From Oscillospiraceae bacterium (GTDB lineage: Bacteria; Bacillota; Clostridia; Oscillospirales; Ruminococcaceae), in NCBI GenBank assembly GCA_017405465.1, contig JAFRAJ010000061.1, positions 1-64,000 of the forward strand: a DNA stretch of 64,000 nt. The letters are read 5' to 3'. The translations under genes were made by a program, and so were the position numbers. Of this stretch, positions 26,552 to 35,569 are shown one piece after another. How positions within the stretch are numbered: the first letter of the stretch is position 1; each line of letters begins with the position of its first letter. Below the pieces are notes generated by a model. That model saw only the letters and a list, made by a program, of their open reading frames with translations, did no database searches and was not told the DNA's origin.

Positions 26552-28102
26552 ATGCTGTTTACCTCATACAGTTTCATAGGATTCATATTACTGCTGGTTC
26601 CCGTTTATTATCTTATCCCAAGGAATCGACAGTGGTGGCTTCTTCTGTTTGCCAGCTGTTTGTTCTACTGCACGTTCGATCCTTCATATCTGATCTATGT
26701 GTGTCTGACTGCTCTTACAGTCTGGGGCTGCGCGATGATGATCAGAATGGATCAGAAGACGCAGGATGACTATCTGAAGGAAAGAAAAGAAGAAATATCA
26801 AAAGAAGTTCAGAAGGCGTATAAAGCTCAGCACAAGAAGATCCGTGAGATGTGGATGATCCTGGGTGTTTTGATAAACCTCGGGATTCTTGTTTTAGTTA
26901 AGTACTATTCCTTCTTTTTCGGACACGGCATCAAAGGGCTTGGTGCGCCGCTCGGAATATCTTTCTATACACTGCAGGCACTTGGATATCTCATAGATGT
27001 AAAGAGAGGCACAGTGGATGCTGAACGCAATCCGCTGAAGATGATGCTGTTCATCTCTTTCTTCCCGCAGGTGATCCAGGGACCGATCAGCAGGTTCAAA
27101 GACCTGTCAGAGACCCTTTTCAGCGAGCATGAGTTTGAATGGAAGAACATTTCTTTCGGGTTCCAGAGAGTGCTCTGGGGATTCTTTAAGAAACTGATAA
27201 TAGCTGACAGGATCGCACCTGTAGTCAATACTATAGTTTCAGATGTCAGCAAATACCGCGGAGCATACATCACAGCAGTTCTCGTGCTGTACTCTCTCGA
27301 ACTGTATGCAGACTTTACCGGAGGCATAGATGTCACTATAGGTATCTCTCAGATGCTGGGAGTGCGGGTGACAGAGAACTTCGACATGCCGTATTTCTCC
27401 ACCTCTCTCAAGGAATACTGGAGAAGATGGCATATCACCATGAGCCAGTGGTTCAGGGAATTCGTATTCTATCCGGTGTCAACGAGCAAACCCATACAGG
27501 GAATCTCAAAGTTCATACGGAAAAGACTTGGCAATAAGGGAAAGAAGATACCTGTGTATCTCTCATCTTTTATAGTATGGCTTCTTACAGGACTCTGGCA
27601 TGGTGCCAGCTGGACTTTCATCGTATGGGGACTTCTTAACTGGTTTATCCTTATGGTCTCGGAAGAACTGGAACCGGTTGCAGCGAAGTTCCATGAGAAA
27701 TATGCCTGGTCCAATACAAAGTGGTATAAAGTGTTCACCTGGCTCAGAACACTGTTACTCATATTCGTGCTCAATCTCTTTGACTGTTATAGGACAGTCG
27801 GAGAGACTTTCAGCGCGCTGTGGTCTATCCTGGCAACAGCAAATGCAAAGGTGCTGTTCAACGGCGAGATACTGAAGCTCGGCATGTCCGGCCTTGACTA
27901 TTTCGTGATCCTCGCCGGAGCAGGGATACTCTTTGCTGTGAGCTACCTTCAGACAAAGAAGGGAAGCGTCCGCGAATTCATTGCTGCAAAACCTTACCCT
28001 GTACGCTTTGCGATCTGGTTTGTCCTGTTCATCACGGTACTTCTGGTCGGAGCTTACGGAATAGGTTATGATGCCAGCCAGTTCATTTATAACAGGTTCT
28101 AA
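26552..28102 (+). CDS. MBOAT membrane O-acyltransferase (AlgI/DltB-like)
   Basis: 516 residues with about ten or more membrane segments. MBOAT marks: the F-S-F/Y-Y core (G-I-S-F-Y-T-L-Q-A-L-G-Y), Q-G-P-I-S-R, Y-A-D-F-T-G-G-I-D, E-Y-W-R-R-W-H-I-T-M-S-Q-W, and the catalytic His in L-T-G-L-W-H-G-A-S-W. It would move the carrier-bound group across or onto a surface polymer. It is longer than DltB (about 400 residues), nearer AlgI in layout, and has a charged Lys/Glu-rich insertion around residues 67-100. It follows the carrier protein by 7 bases. Confidence 0.85.
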   Translation: MLFTSYSFIGFILLLVPVYYLIPRNRQWWLLLFASCLFYCTFDPSYLIYVCLTALTVWGCAMMIRMDQKTQDDYLKERKEEISKEVQKAYKAQHKKIREMWMILGVLINLGILVLVKYYSFFFGHGIKGLGAPLGISFYTLQALGYLIDVKRGTVDAERNPLKMMLFISFFPQVIQGPISRFKDLSETLFSEHEFEWKNISFGFQRVLWGFFKKLIIADRIAPVVNTIVSDVSKYRGAYITAVLVLYSLELYADFTGGIDVTIGISQMLGVRVTENFDMPYFSTSLKEYWRRWHITMSQWFREFVFYPVSTSKPIQGISKFIRKRLGNKGKKIPVYLSSFIVWLLTGLWHGASWTFIVWGLLNWFILMVSEELEPVAAKFHEKYAWSNTKWYKVFTWLRTLLLIFVLNLFDCYRTVGETFSALWSILATANAKVLFNGEILKLGMSGLDYFVILAGAGILFAVSYLQTKKGSVREFIAAKPYPVRFAIWFVLFITVLLVGAYGIGYDASQFIYNRF

Positions 28103-28115
28103 AGCGGAGGGAGAT

Positions 28116-29228
28116 ATGAATCAGAAACTGAAAAATCTGATAAGGATCCTGGCCTCCGTGCTGATAGTGATCACAGTGCTTTTCCTTCTTCAGAAGATAC
28201 TGGTGCCGAAATATGTGACCGGTATCGTGGAAGGAGCATTCGTAGCGGAGTATTACAAGGAAGAGAACAAAGATTTCGATGTCGTATTCGTAGGCGACTG
28301 CGAGGTTTATGAGAACTTCTCCACGGCAACGCTCTGGGAAGAGTACGGGATCAACAGTTATATAAGGGGCAGTGCGGAACAGTATATATGGCAGTCGTAT
28401 TATCTGCTCAAGGACTGCATGAGATATCACAAACCGAAAGTAGCAGTCTTCAATATACAGTCTATGCAGTTCAACGAGTCGCAGTCTGAAGCATATAACC
28501 GCATGTCAATAGAAGGAATGAAATGGTCGTTTGCCAAGATAGGCGCGATCAGGGCTTCAATGACAGCGGAAGAGCACTTCCTGGACTATGTTTTCCCGAT
28601 ACTGCGCTATCACAGCAGATGGAGCGAACTGTCAGGGGACGATTTCAGATACATGTTCAACAGTCCGAACGTATCTTTCAACGGATATTTCATGCGTGTA
28701 GATACAAGACCTGTGGATTATATACCGGATCCTGTGCAGCTGCCTGACTACAGGTTCGGTGAGAAAGCCTGGAAATATCTGGACGAGATAAGGAAACTCT
28801 GCAAGAAGAATGACGTGCGTCTCATCTTCGTTAAGGCACCGAGCCTTTATCCGACCTGGTATGACGAATATGAGAATCAGGTCGAGGAATATGCGGAAAT
28901 GTACGGGATACCGTATTACAACTTCCTTGAACTTACGGAGGAAGTGGGACTGGATTATTCCACGGATACATATGACGCAGGACTTCATCTCAACATCAAC
29001 GGCGCGGAAAAGATGTCTCACTATTTCGGAAATATACTTTCGGAACAGTTCGGAATAGATGACAGACGGGGAGATCCGCAGCTCGATGCTGCCTGGGCTA
29101 AAGAGATCGGGGCATATGAAGCAGAGATAGACAGACAGTGCGTCCTTTACGGCGTGGATAAGGATACGTTATACAGATACAACAGACCTGCAGAGACAGA
29201 AGAAACAGAAACGGAAGAGGGTAGTTAA
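28116..29228 (+). CDS. SGNH-hydrolase-like membrane-anchored protein (DltD/AlgX-type partner)
   Basis: 370 residues from ATG 28116, after GGAGGGAGAT; an earlier start at 28068 overlaps the MBOAT gene without a site. One membrane segment (about 8-28), then an extracellular domain. V-F-V-G-D-C-E (58-63) occupies the SGNH block I position, G-S-A-E-Q-Y-I-W block II, and D-A-G-L-H-L-N carries the Asp and His. The third position of block I is Cys62 where Ser is expected. Proteins of this kind accompany MBOAT enzymes and complete transfer to the final acceptor. The next gene begins at the base after its stop. Confidence 0.7.
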   Translation: MNQKLKNLIRILASVLIVITVLFLLQKILVPKYVTGIVEGAFVAEYYKEENKDFDVVFVGDCEVYENFSTATLWEEYGINSYIRGSAEQYIWQSYYLLKDCMRYHKPKVAVFNIQSMQFNESQSEAYNRMSIEGMKWSFAKIGAIRASMTAEEHFLDYVFPILRYHSRWSELSGDDFRYMFNSPNVSFNGYFMRVDTRPVDYIPDPVQLPDYRFGEKAWKYLDEIRKLCKKNDVRLIFVKAPSLYPTWYDEYENQVEEYAEMYGIPYYNFLELTEEVGLDYSTDTYDAGLHLNINGAEKMSHYFGNILSEQFGIDDRRGDPQLDAAWAKEIGAYEAEIDRQCVLYGVDKDTLYRYNRPAETEETETEEGS

Positions 29229-31070
29229 ATGTGTGGGATCAGCGGCATGTTCAACCTAAAAGATAATAGACCGTTCGATGAGCTGGTCCTTGACAGGATG
29301 CTTGAGAAGATCAGGCACCGCGGACCTGACGGAAAGAACATGATGCTGCTAGATGACAGAGCAGCTCTCGGTTTCGTCAGACTGAGCTTCATAGACCTCA
29401 CTGGAGGCATGCAGCCTATCCAGAATGAGGACGGCTCGGTGACTATGACCTGCAACGGTGAGATCTTCAACTTCCAGGAACTCAGAGAGGAACTCATCCA
29501 GAAAGGACATACTTTCCGCACCAGGACAGATGTAGAGACTATAGTCCACATGTACGAAGAGTACGGTCTTGATTTCCCCAAATATCTGAACGGCCAGTTT
29601 GCTATCGCGCTTTACGACAAGAATAAGGAACAGTTCGTCCTTGTGCGCGATCACATGGGCATCTGCCCTCTTTTCTACACTGTTGCTGATGACAGGGTGA
29701 TCTATGCATCAGAGATCAAGGGCATCCTTGAATATCCCGGTATTGAAAGAAAACTGAATCTCAAAGCAGTCGATCAGCTCATGAACTATCCCGGCGTAGT
29801 CTCTCCCAATACTTTCTTCAAGGATATTTATTCTCTCAGAGCAGGACATATGCTGCTCATCAGACCTCATCAGGAGATCAGGGATATAGAGTTCTGGGAT
29901 CTTACATTCCCGGAAGAAGAGGAGGATAAAGGAGAGGCATATTATGTAGATAATCTGCGTGAGCTTCTCAAGAAGGCTATCTCAAGACGCCTTATCGCTG
30001 ATGTCCCGATCGGTTTCTATATCTCCGGAGGACTGGACAGTTCTATAGTTGCGTGCTATATAGGCAAGTTCCTGATGAACTCCTATTACTCTTTCTCCGC
30101 GGAGATCGGAGAAGGAGATCTGGATGAGAGCCAGTATCAGAAGATAGTAAAAGAGTGTGTTCATTCCAATCATTACAGCACAAAGGTCACGGAAGAAGAG
30201 ATATGGAAATACATAGGTGACGTCATATATCATGCTGAGAGCGGAGTCAAGGAGAGTTATGACGTCGCAGCGTATATGCTGTCTGCGCTCGTGCAGTCTT
30301 CTCCCGCAAAAGCTGTTCTTACCGGACAGGGGTCAGATGAGCTCTTCTGCGGATATGTAGGCTATATGGTGGACCTTTTCCGCAATATGCAGAAGGACAA
30401 GATGCTGCCTGAGGAACTCGAAATCAACGAGAGGCTGTGGGGCGATCCGTATTTCAGATACGAGAGGAATCATCCCGAGATCCGCAAGATCCATATGAAA
30501 CTCTACAGCGACAAGGTGCGCGGGGATATCGACAGTTTCTCGGCATTCGCGACAAGCCCGATCGATGTCAACAAAGTCAAAGGCTTAAGCACGCAAAAGA
30601 GAAGGAATTACGTGGATTATAAGCTCAGACTCTCGGATCACCTTCTCGGAGAACATGGTGACAGAATGGTCTTCTCACACTCAGTTGAAGGACGTCATCC
30701 TTTCCTGGATTCTGAACTGATCGAGTTCATCACCACGATCCCTGACAAATACAAGCTCAAGGGTGCTAATGAGAAATATATTCTCAAGAAGGCCGGAGAG
30801 GGGATAGTTCCCGACCCGATACTCAAAAGGAGGAAATTCCCGTTCCAGGCGCCAGGCATGTCGGCAATGATAAAGAAACCTGCCGCAGTGGACTTCCTCA
30901 GTGATGATCTTATAAGAAAATACGGCGTCTTTGATGTGGACTATATCAATGAACTCAAAGGCATCTATCAGCAGGAAGACTTCAAACTGATGGGAGCATA
31001 TGAGATAGACTATCTTCTCATCGCCATGACAGTCACCATGCTTTGTGAACAGTATCAGCTGAGTGTCTGA
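29229..31070 (+). CDS. asnB: Asparagine synthetase, glutamine-hydrolysing type
   Basis: 613 residues. The mature N-terminus M-C-G-I gives the nucleophile Cys2; R-H-R-G-P-D-G and the N-G-E-I-F-N glutamine site follow. The synthetase half has the P-loop Y-I-S-G-G-L-D-S-S (about 262-270) and T-G-Q-G-S-D-E-L. The reaction amidates an aspartyl carboxylate using glutamine and ATP. Its start is 0 bases from the SGNH stop, inside an operon of surface-modifying genes, so it may amidate a carrier- or polymer-linked aspartate or another acid. It may equally make free asparagine. Confidence 0.85.
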   Translation: MCGISGMFNLKDNRPFDELVLDRMLEKIRHRGPDGKNMMLLDDRAALGFVRLSFIDLTGGMQPIQNEDGSVTMTCNGEIFNFQELREELIQKGHTFRTRTDVETIVHMYEEYGLDFPKYLNGQFAIALYDKNKEQFVLVRDHMGICPLFYTVADDRVIYASEIKGILEYPGIERKLNLKAVDQLMNYPGVVSPNTFFKDIYSLRAGHMLLIRPHQEIRDIEFWDLTFPEEEEDKGEAYYVDNLRELLKKAISRRLIADVPIGFYISGGLDSSIVACYIGKFLMNSYYSFSAEIGEGDLDESQYQKIVKECVHSNHYSTKVTEEEIWKYIGDVIYHAESGVKESYDVAAYMLSALVQSSPAKAVLTGQGSDELFCGYVGYMVDLFRNMQKDKMLPEELEINERLWGDPYFRYERNHPEIRKIHMKLYSDKVRGDIDSFSAFATSPIDVNKVKGLSTQKRRNYVDYKLRLSDHLLGEHGDRMVFSHSVEGRHPFLDSELIEFITTIPDKYKLKGANEKYILKKAGEGIVPDPILKRRKFPFQAPGMSAMIKKPAAVDFLSDDLIRKYGVFDVDYINELKGIYQQEDFKLMGAYEIDYLLIAMTVTMLCEQYQLSV

Positions 31071-31199
31071 TATTATTTCACAGTTCTGTAAGATTATTGT
31101 GACAATAAGCAGTATTTCATTTGATATACTGTAATTTAATGCGGACGACACGGTATAGAATCATCCGCATAACAATAAACCAATTATCAGGAGATCGAA

Positions 31200-32570
31200 A
31201 TGTCAGCAAGCAGACCGGTGCATGCATCTGGTGACATTAACGAAAAACACGTCTACTCGTCCGAAGACGGAGTATCACGGAGAATAGACGATAAAGAAAA
31301 AACTGCAGCACATGCTTCTGTAAACGGTATGGGCAGGCGCAGTAAAAACTATACAGCCAGAAGAGTTCTGGCTGTATTGGGCATTCTTGCCATTCTTGCT
31401 TTGGCAGGACTTGCCGTCTTTGAAGGAAGCAGGGTGTTCCGGGAGATAGAGGCAGAGTCGGGAACGGTCCTGACTGCTGATGACTTCCTCAGGATCAAGG
31501 ATAATGATGCATATTTCACGACTAAATCGGACGAGATAGTGACCGGAGATGCTTTTAAGGTATCGACTCCGGGCACTTATAACATCTATATCAGGACAGG
31601 ACTGATGGCACATAAATGCGTTCTGACGGTGTCTGACACGGTCAGTCCTGAGATCGAGACGCAATCCGTCACGCTGTATACCAATCTGCAGGATAAGGAA
31701 GTATCAGCCGACAGATTCATTGCTGAAGCTACTGATGAGACGACTGTATCTTACGACTTCGTTTCACGACCTGACTTCGAGTCAGAAGGAGAGCAGGATG
31801 TCCAGATCGTCGCAACTGACGAAGGCGGAAACAGTGTCGTAAGACATGCTGATCTAATCGTTGTCGTTGACACAGAGCCTCCCAAAGTGAATGCTGAGAA
31901 CTTTACAGGTTTCGTAGGGGATCCCATCATGTACAGGCTGCATGTAGGTGTGTCTGACGATCAGGATCCGGAACCTGAACTGGAGATAGATAACTGGCAG
32001 GTCGATGCCGAGAACGAAGGCACATATCCGGTCACCTATACAGCTACCGACAGAGCCGGGAATACGACTTCGGTGACAGTGAACCTGACGCTCAAGAAGC
32101 ATGCCTACAGTCTTGAGACGGTATTCGCGCTTTGCGATGAGGTCCTTTCCGAGATCACGACACCTGAGATGAGCAAGAGAGAGATCTGCTATGCGATCTA
32201 CAACTGGGCTCATAACCACATCTATTACACTACGACCTCAGAGAAGGGTGACTGGCTGAAGTCTGCATATCAGGGACTCACTGAAAGATATGGTGACTGC
32301 TATATCTATTTCAGCACTGCCAAAGCGCTGCTTACGCGAGCCGGGATCAAGAACATGGATATCGAGAAGATACCGGACGGTGATAACATCCATTTCTGGA
32401 GCATAGTAGATATTGAGGACGGTCACGGATGGTACCATTTCGACACCACGCCTCACCTTGAACTGCCGAACCTGTGCCTCATCACAACAGAGGAACTTAT
32501 GGCATACTCCAACTCCAGATACCGTCCGACACATGATTTCGATCCGTCGAAGTATCCGGAGATACCGTAA
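31200..32570 (+). CDS. Membrane-anchored transglutaminase-like protein with Ig-like domains
   Basis: 456 residues. A polar cytosolic N-terminus, one membrane segment (about 55-75), two or three Ig-like domains (D-T-V-S-P-E-I, D-T-E-P-P-K-V, Y-P-V-T-Y-T-A-T-D-R-A-G-N; about 125-295) typical of surface proteins, then a transglutaminase-like domain with a Cys367 - His398 - Asp415 triad (G-D-C-Y-I-Y, H-F-W, F-D-T-T-P). Extracellular domains of this type are either wall-binding proteases/transamidases or act on wall polymers. CAGGAGATC lies before ATG 31200. A gap of 129 bases follows asnB with no clear terminator, so it may share the operon. Confidence 0.75.
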   Translation: MSASRPVHASGDINEKHVYSSEDGVSRRIDDKEKTAAHASVNGMGRRSKNYTARRVLAVLGILAILALAGLAVFEGSRVFREIEAESGTVLTADDFLRIKDNDAYFTTKSDEIVTGDAFKVSTPGTYNIYIRTGLMAHKCVLTVSDTVSPEIETQSVTLYTNLQDKEVSADRFIAEATDETTVSYDFVSRPDFESEGEQDVQIVATDEGGNSVVRHADLIVVVDTEPPKVNAENFTGFVGDPIMYRLHVGVSDDQDPEPELEIDNWQVDAENEGTYPVTYTATDRAGNTTSVTVNLTLKKHAYSLETVFALCDEVLSEITTPEMSKREICYAIYNWAHNHIYYTTTSEKGDWLKSAYQGLTERYGDCYIYFSTAKALLTRAGIKNMDIEKIPDGDNIHFWSIVDIEDGHGWYHFDTTPHLELPNLCLITTEELMAYSNSRYRPTHDFDPSKYPEIP

Positions 32571-32606
32571 AGACTGCGACCCTATAAAACCGCGAGGAGC
32601 ATTTTT

Positions 32607-33323
32607 ATGAAGAAACTCGGAGTGATTGGAGGCCTCGGCCCCATGGCGACAGCTTACTTCTATCAGCTGGTCGTCCAAATGACTGATGCTGCGACCGATC
32701 AGGAACATTTCGAGACTATCATATACTCAAATCCGCTGACTCCCGACAGAACAGGTTTCATTCTCGGAAGAAGCAGCGAAGATCCGATGCCTTACCTGCT
32801 GAGATCAGGAATGGAACTCAAGAGACAGGGTGTGGATGTGATCGCGGTTCCCTGTATGACAGCGCATTTTTTCCAGCAGAGACTGGAGACTGAACTAGGC
32901 GTGAAGGTCATACATGCCATACAGGAGGCAGGCAGACACCTCGAGCAGGTAGGGATCAATAAAGTCGGCGTAATAGCAACTGACGGGACTGTCGAGACGG
33001 GGCTGTTTCAGGATGCTATGTCGCAGTTCGGGATAGAATGTCTTATGCCTGATGCATCGAGACAGAAGAATGTGATGCATCTTATCTATGACGATATCAA
33101 AGCGGGGAAACCTGCAGAGATGGATATTTTCCATGATATATCAGACAGCCTTTTTGAAAGAGGAGCGCAGGCAGTGCTCCTGGGATGCACAGAGATATCT
33201 CTGATCAAGCGTGACCATGAGCTCGGAAAAGGATTTCTCGATGTGATGGAAGTTCTGGCCCAGCAGTCTGTACTGACATGCGGCAAACTCAGAAAAGAAT
33301 ATGAAGAACTGATTTCGGAGTAA
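32607..33323 (+). CDS. Aspartate/glutamate-family racemase
   Basis: 238 residues, two-domain PLP-independent racemase. M-K-K-L-G-V-I-G-G-L-G-P-M-A-T at the start, and the two catalytic cysteines Cys83 (V-P-C-M-T-A-H) and Cys194 (L-L-G-C-T-E). Members interconvert L- and D-aspartate or glutamate in the cytosol; the individual substrate cannot be told from sequence. The Asn before Thr in the usual P-C-N-T-A-H is Met here. It stands directly before the ligase gene, with 4 bases between, suggesting that its D-product is the ligase's substrate. GCGAGGAGC precedes ATG 32607. Confidence 0.85.
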   Translation: MKKLGVIGGLGPMATAYFYQLVVQMTDAATDQEHFETIIYSNPLTPDRTGFILGRSSEDPMPYLLRSGMELKRQGVDVIAVPCMTAHFFQQRLETELGVKVIHAIQEAGRHLEQVGINKVGVIATDGTVETGLFQDAMSQFGIECLMPDASRQKNVMHLIYDDIKAGKPAEMDIFHDISDSLFERGAQAVLLGCTEISLIKRDHELGKGFLDVMEVLAQQSVLTCGKLRKEYEELISE

Positions 33324-33327
33324 TGAA

Positions 33328-34842
33328 ATGCAGAATCACATACTGGATTATCTTACAGATATAGTAAAGGTGAAGCCTGACAAGCTGGCCTTCTCAAACG
33401 GCGAGGAAGGACTGACGTTCCGTGAAGTGTATGATCAGTCCCGTGCTGTCGGCACTTTTCTTGCTGAGAAAGGCGCTTATAACCAGCCTGTCGTCGTTTT
33501 CATGAACAAGCATCCCAAGGAAGTGACGGCGTTTTTTGGCGTCATTACGGGCGGAAACTACTATGTCCCGATCGACGAAGAGATGCCTGCCAGCCGCATA
33601 CAGCTGATCCTTGACAATGTGCAGTCACCGGTCATGATATGTGACGAGAAGACTGCTGAGAAAGCAAAGAGCTTTGATTTCAGCGGAGAGATCGCGATAT
33701 ATGACGATATCGCAAAAACGCCTGAAGATCCGGAAGTTCTCAGATCGATATATGACAGGGCGATAGATACAGATCCGATCTATATCGTTTTTACATCAGG
33801 CTCTACCGGAGTCCCAAAGGGAGTAGCGGCATGTCACAGATCAGTGCTGGACTATATTGAGCAGCTGTCCGAGACTCTCGGCTTCAATGAGAACACGGTC
33901 TTTGGAAATCAGACACCGCTTTATTTCGACGCATGTCTCAAAGAACTGTACCCGACCCTCAAGTTCGGAGCGACAACTTATCTCATCCCCAGAGCTCTGT
34001 TCATGCAGCCGGTAAAACTGGTCGAATATCTCAATGAGTACAAGATAAATACAGTCTGCTGGGTAGTTTCGGCTCTGACGATGATCTCTGCGTTCGGTAC
34101 TTTCAGGACGGTGAAGCCGGAGTACCTCAGAACGATAGCTTTCGGAAGCGAAGTGTTCCCGATAAAGCAGTTCCGTATCTGGAGAGAGGCACTTCCTGAA
34201 GCGGCATTCACAAACCTTTACGGACCTACGGAAGGCACCGGAATGTGCTGCTTCTATCACGTGGACAGAGATTTCGAACTTGATGAAGTGATCCCGGTCG
34301 GCCGTCCGTTCAAGAATACAGAGATAATCCTGCTCACTGATGACGGACGCCGTGCAGCCGAAGGGGAGAGCGGAGAGATCTGCATAAGAGGCACATCAAT
34401 AACTCTCGGATACTACAACAACCCAGAGAAAACATCGGAAGTCTATACGCAAAACCCGCTCAACAGCCATTATCCGGAGCTCATCTACCACACCGGGGAT
34501 ATCGGAAAGTACAATGAGCGCGGAGAACTGGTGTTCGTTTCACGTAAGGACTATCAGATCAAGCACATGGGACACCGCATCGAGCTCGGTGAGATCGAAG
34601 CAAATGTCAATATGCTTGATGAAATCAAGTTCTCTGGCTGCATCTACGACAGCGAAAAGGGAAGGATAGTGCTGTATTATGTCGGAGATATCAGTGAGAA
34701 AGATTTGACTGTACAGCTAAAGGACAAGCTGCCGAGATACATGGTCCCCAACAGGATAATAAAACTCGATGATATGCCGCTTACCGCCAACGGTAAGATA
34801 GACCGTGTGACGCTCAAGAATATGTATACGAGTGAAGGCTGA
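33328..34842 (+). CDS. DltA-like amino acid-activating ligase
   Basis: 504 residues, ANL adenylation family. A3 F-T-S-G-S-T-G-V-P-K-G (155-165), A4 Y-F-D-A (199-202), A5 N-L-Y-G-P-T-E (296-302), A7 Y-H-T-G-D, A10 N-G-K-I-D with the catalytic lysine. It would activate an amino acid with ATP and load it on the carrier protein at 26314. Asp201 matches the Asp that binds the substrate amino group in DltA. The pocket motif F-x-F-C-G-E of DltA reads A-F-G-S-E here (271-275), so the cysteine by the D-Ala methyl is absent; substrate may not be D-Ala. GGAG and 8 bases precede ATG 33328. Confidence 0.8.
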   Translation: MQNHILDYLTDIVKVKPDKLAFSNGEEGLTFREVYDQSRAVGTFLAEKGAYNQPVVVFMNKHPKEVTAFFGVITGGNYYVPIDEEMPASRIQLILDNVQSPVMICDEKTAEKAKSFDFSGEIAIYDDIAKTPEDPEVLRSIYDRAIDTDPIYIVFTSGSTGVPKGVAACHRSVLDYIEQLSETLGFNENTVFGNQTPLYFDACLKELYPTLKFGATTYLIPRALFMQPVKLVEYLNEYKINTVCWVVSALTMISAFGTFRTVKPEYLRTIAFGSEVFPIKQFRIWREALPEAAFTNLYGPTEGTGMCCFYHVDRDFELDEVIPVGRPFKNTEIILLTDDGRRAAEGESGEICIRGTSITLGYYNNPEKTSEVYTQNPLNSHYPELIYHTGDIGKYNERGELVFVSRKDYQIKHMGHRIELGEIEANVNMLDEIKFSGCIYDSEKGRIVLYYVGDISEKDLTVQLKDKLPRYMVPNRIIKLDDMPLTANGKIDRVTLKNMYTSEG

Positions 34843-34864
34843 ACCGAAAATGAGAGGATATAAC

Positions 34865-35395
34865 ATGAAAAAAAGATTTGTTCTGGCTCTGATCATATGT
34901 CTTATGATAGCAATGCTGACAGCATGCGGAGGAAACGATGAAAAGATTCCCGGAGGGAATGATGTTACTCCTTCCGGACCGGCAACAAACGGATATGCTT
35001 TCAAGACTAAAGACGGCACTGACATAGTGATCGATGCGGAATTCGAACAGTTCAAGAAAGCTCTTGGGCAGGAGAAAGGCTGTTTTGAGTCACCCAGCTG
35101 TGCGTTTGGAGATCTCGACAAGATCTGGAACTACGGCGGGTTTGACGTCTATACTTATCAGCTGGACAAGATAGACTATGTTTCCAGTGTGATCCTCAAG
35201 GACGATACAGTATGCACTCCTGAGAAGGTATATATCGGAGATTCTGCTGACGATGTCATATCCGCATACGGAGATCCTGCAACACAGGACAGCAAGCAGA
35301 TAGTGTATGAGAAAGATAAGATGAAACTGATATTCATGCTTTCGAATGACACTGTGACACAGATACAGTACACCACAAGAAAAGTGGAAGGCTAA
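34865..35395 (+). CDS. Predicted lipoprotein
   Basis: 176 residues. A short lipoprotein signal: K-K-R, a hydrophobic core and lipobox L-T-A-C (Cys20). It would be anchored in the outer leaflet of the membrane. ATG 34865 follows GAGAGGAT. The mature part has an S-P-S-C ... F-G-D-L-D-K motif and I-G-D-S-A-D-D-V; no family was recognised. It is 22 bases after the ligase gene and before the operon terminator, so it probably belongs to the same transcript. Confidence 0.7.
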   Translation: MKKRFVLALIICLMIAMLTACGGNDEKIPGGNDVTPSGPATNGYAFKTKDGTDIVIDAEFEQFKKALGQEKGCFESPSCAFGDLDKIWNYGGFDVYTYQLDKIDYVSSVILKDDTVCTPEKVYIGDSADDVISAYGDPATQDSKQIVYEKDKMKLIFMLSNDTVTQIQYTTRKVEG

Positions 35396-35421
35396 TCGTA
35401 ATAATAGAAAATAAAAAGGGG

Positions 35422-35452
35422 ATCCCCAGGCTGAATAAGTCTGGGGATTTTG
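35422..35452 (+). terminator. Terminator of the dlt-like operon
   Basis: ATCCCCAG (35422-35429) pairs with CTGGGGAT (35441-35448), an 11-base loop, then TTTT. Confidence 0.8.
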
Positions 35453-35498
35453 CATTTCAAAAATAGTTTTACAATCTATAAAAAATGGATATATGAAG

Positions 35499-35507
35499 TG
35501 ATATAAT
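35499..35507 (+). promoter_or_regulatory. Extended -10 promoter of the pilus operon
   Basis: TG-A-TATAAT (TATAAT at 35502-35507) in AT-rich sequence, without a good -35 at the right spacing. It lies 62 bases before the GTG start at 35570. Confidence 0.5.
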
Positions 35508-35569
35508 ACAGTAATTAGGAATATGTCGATTGTATTGCAGGGTTGTCGTGGATCTATCGGAGGCATATC

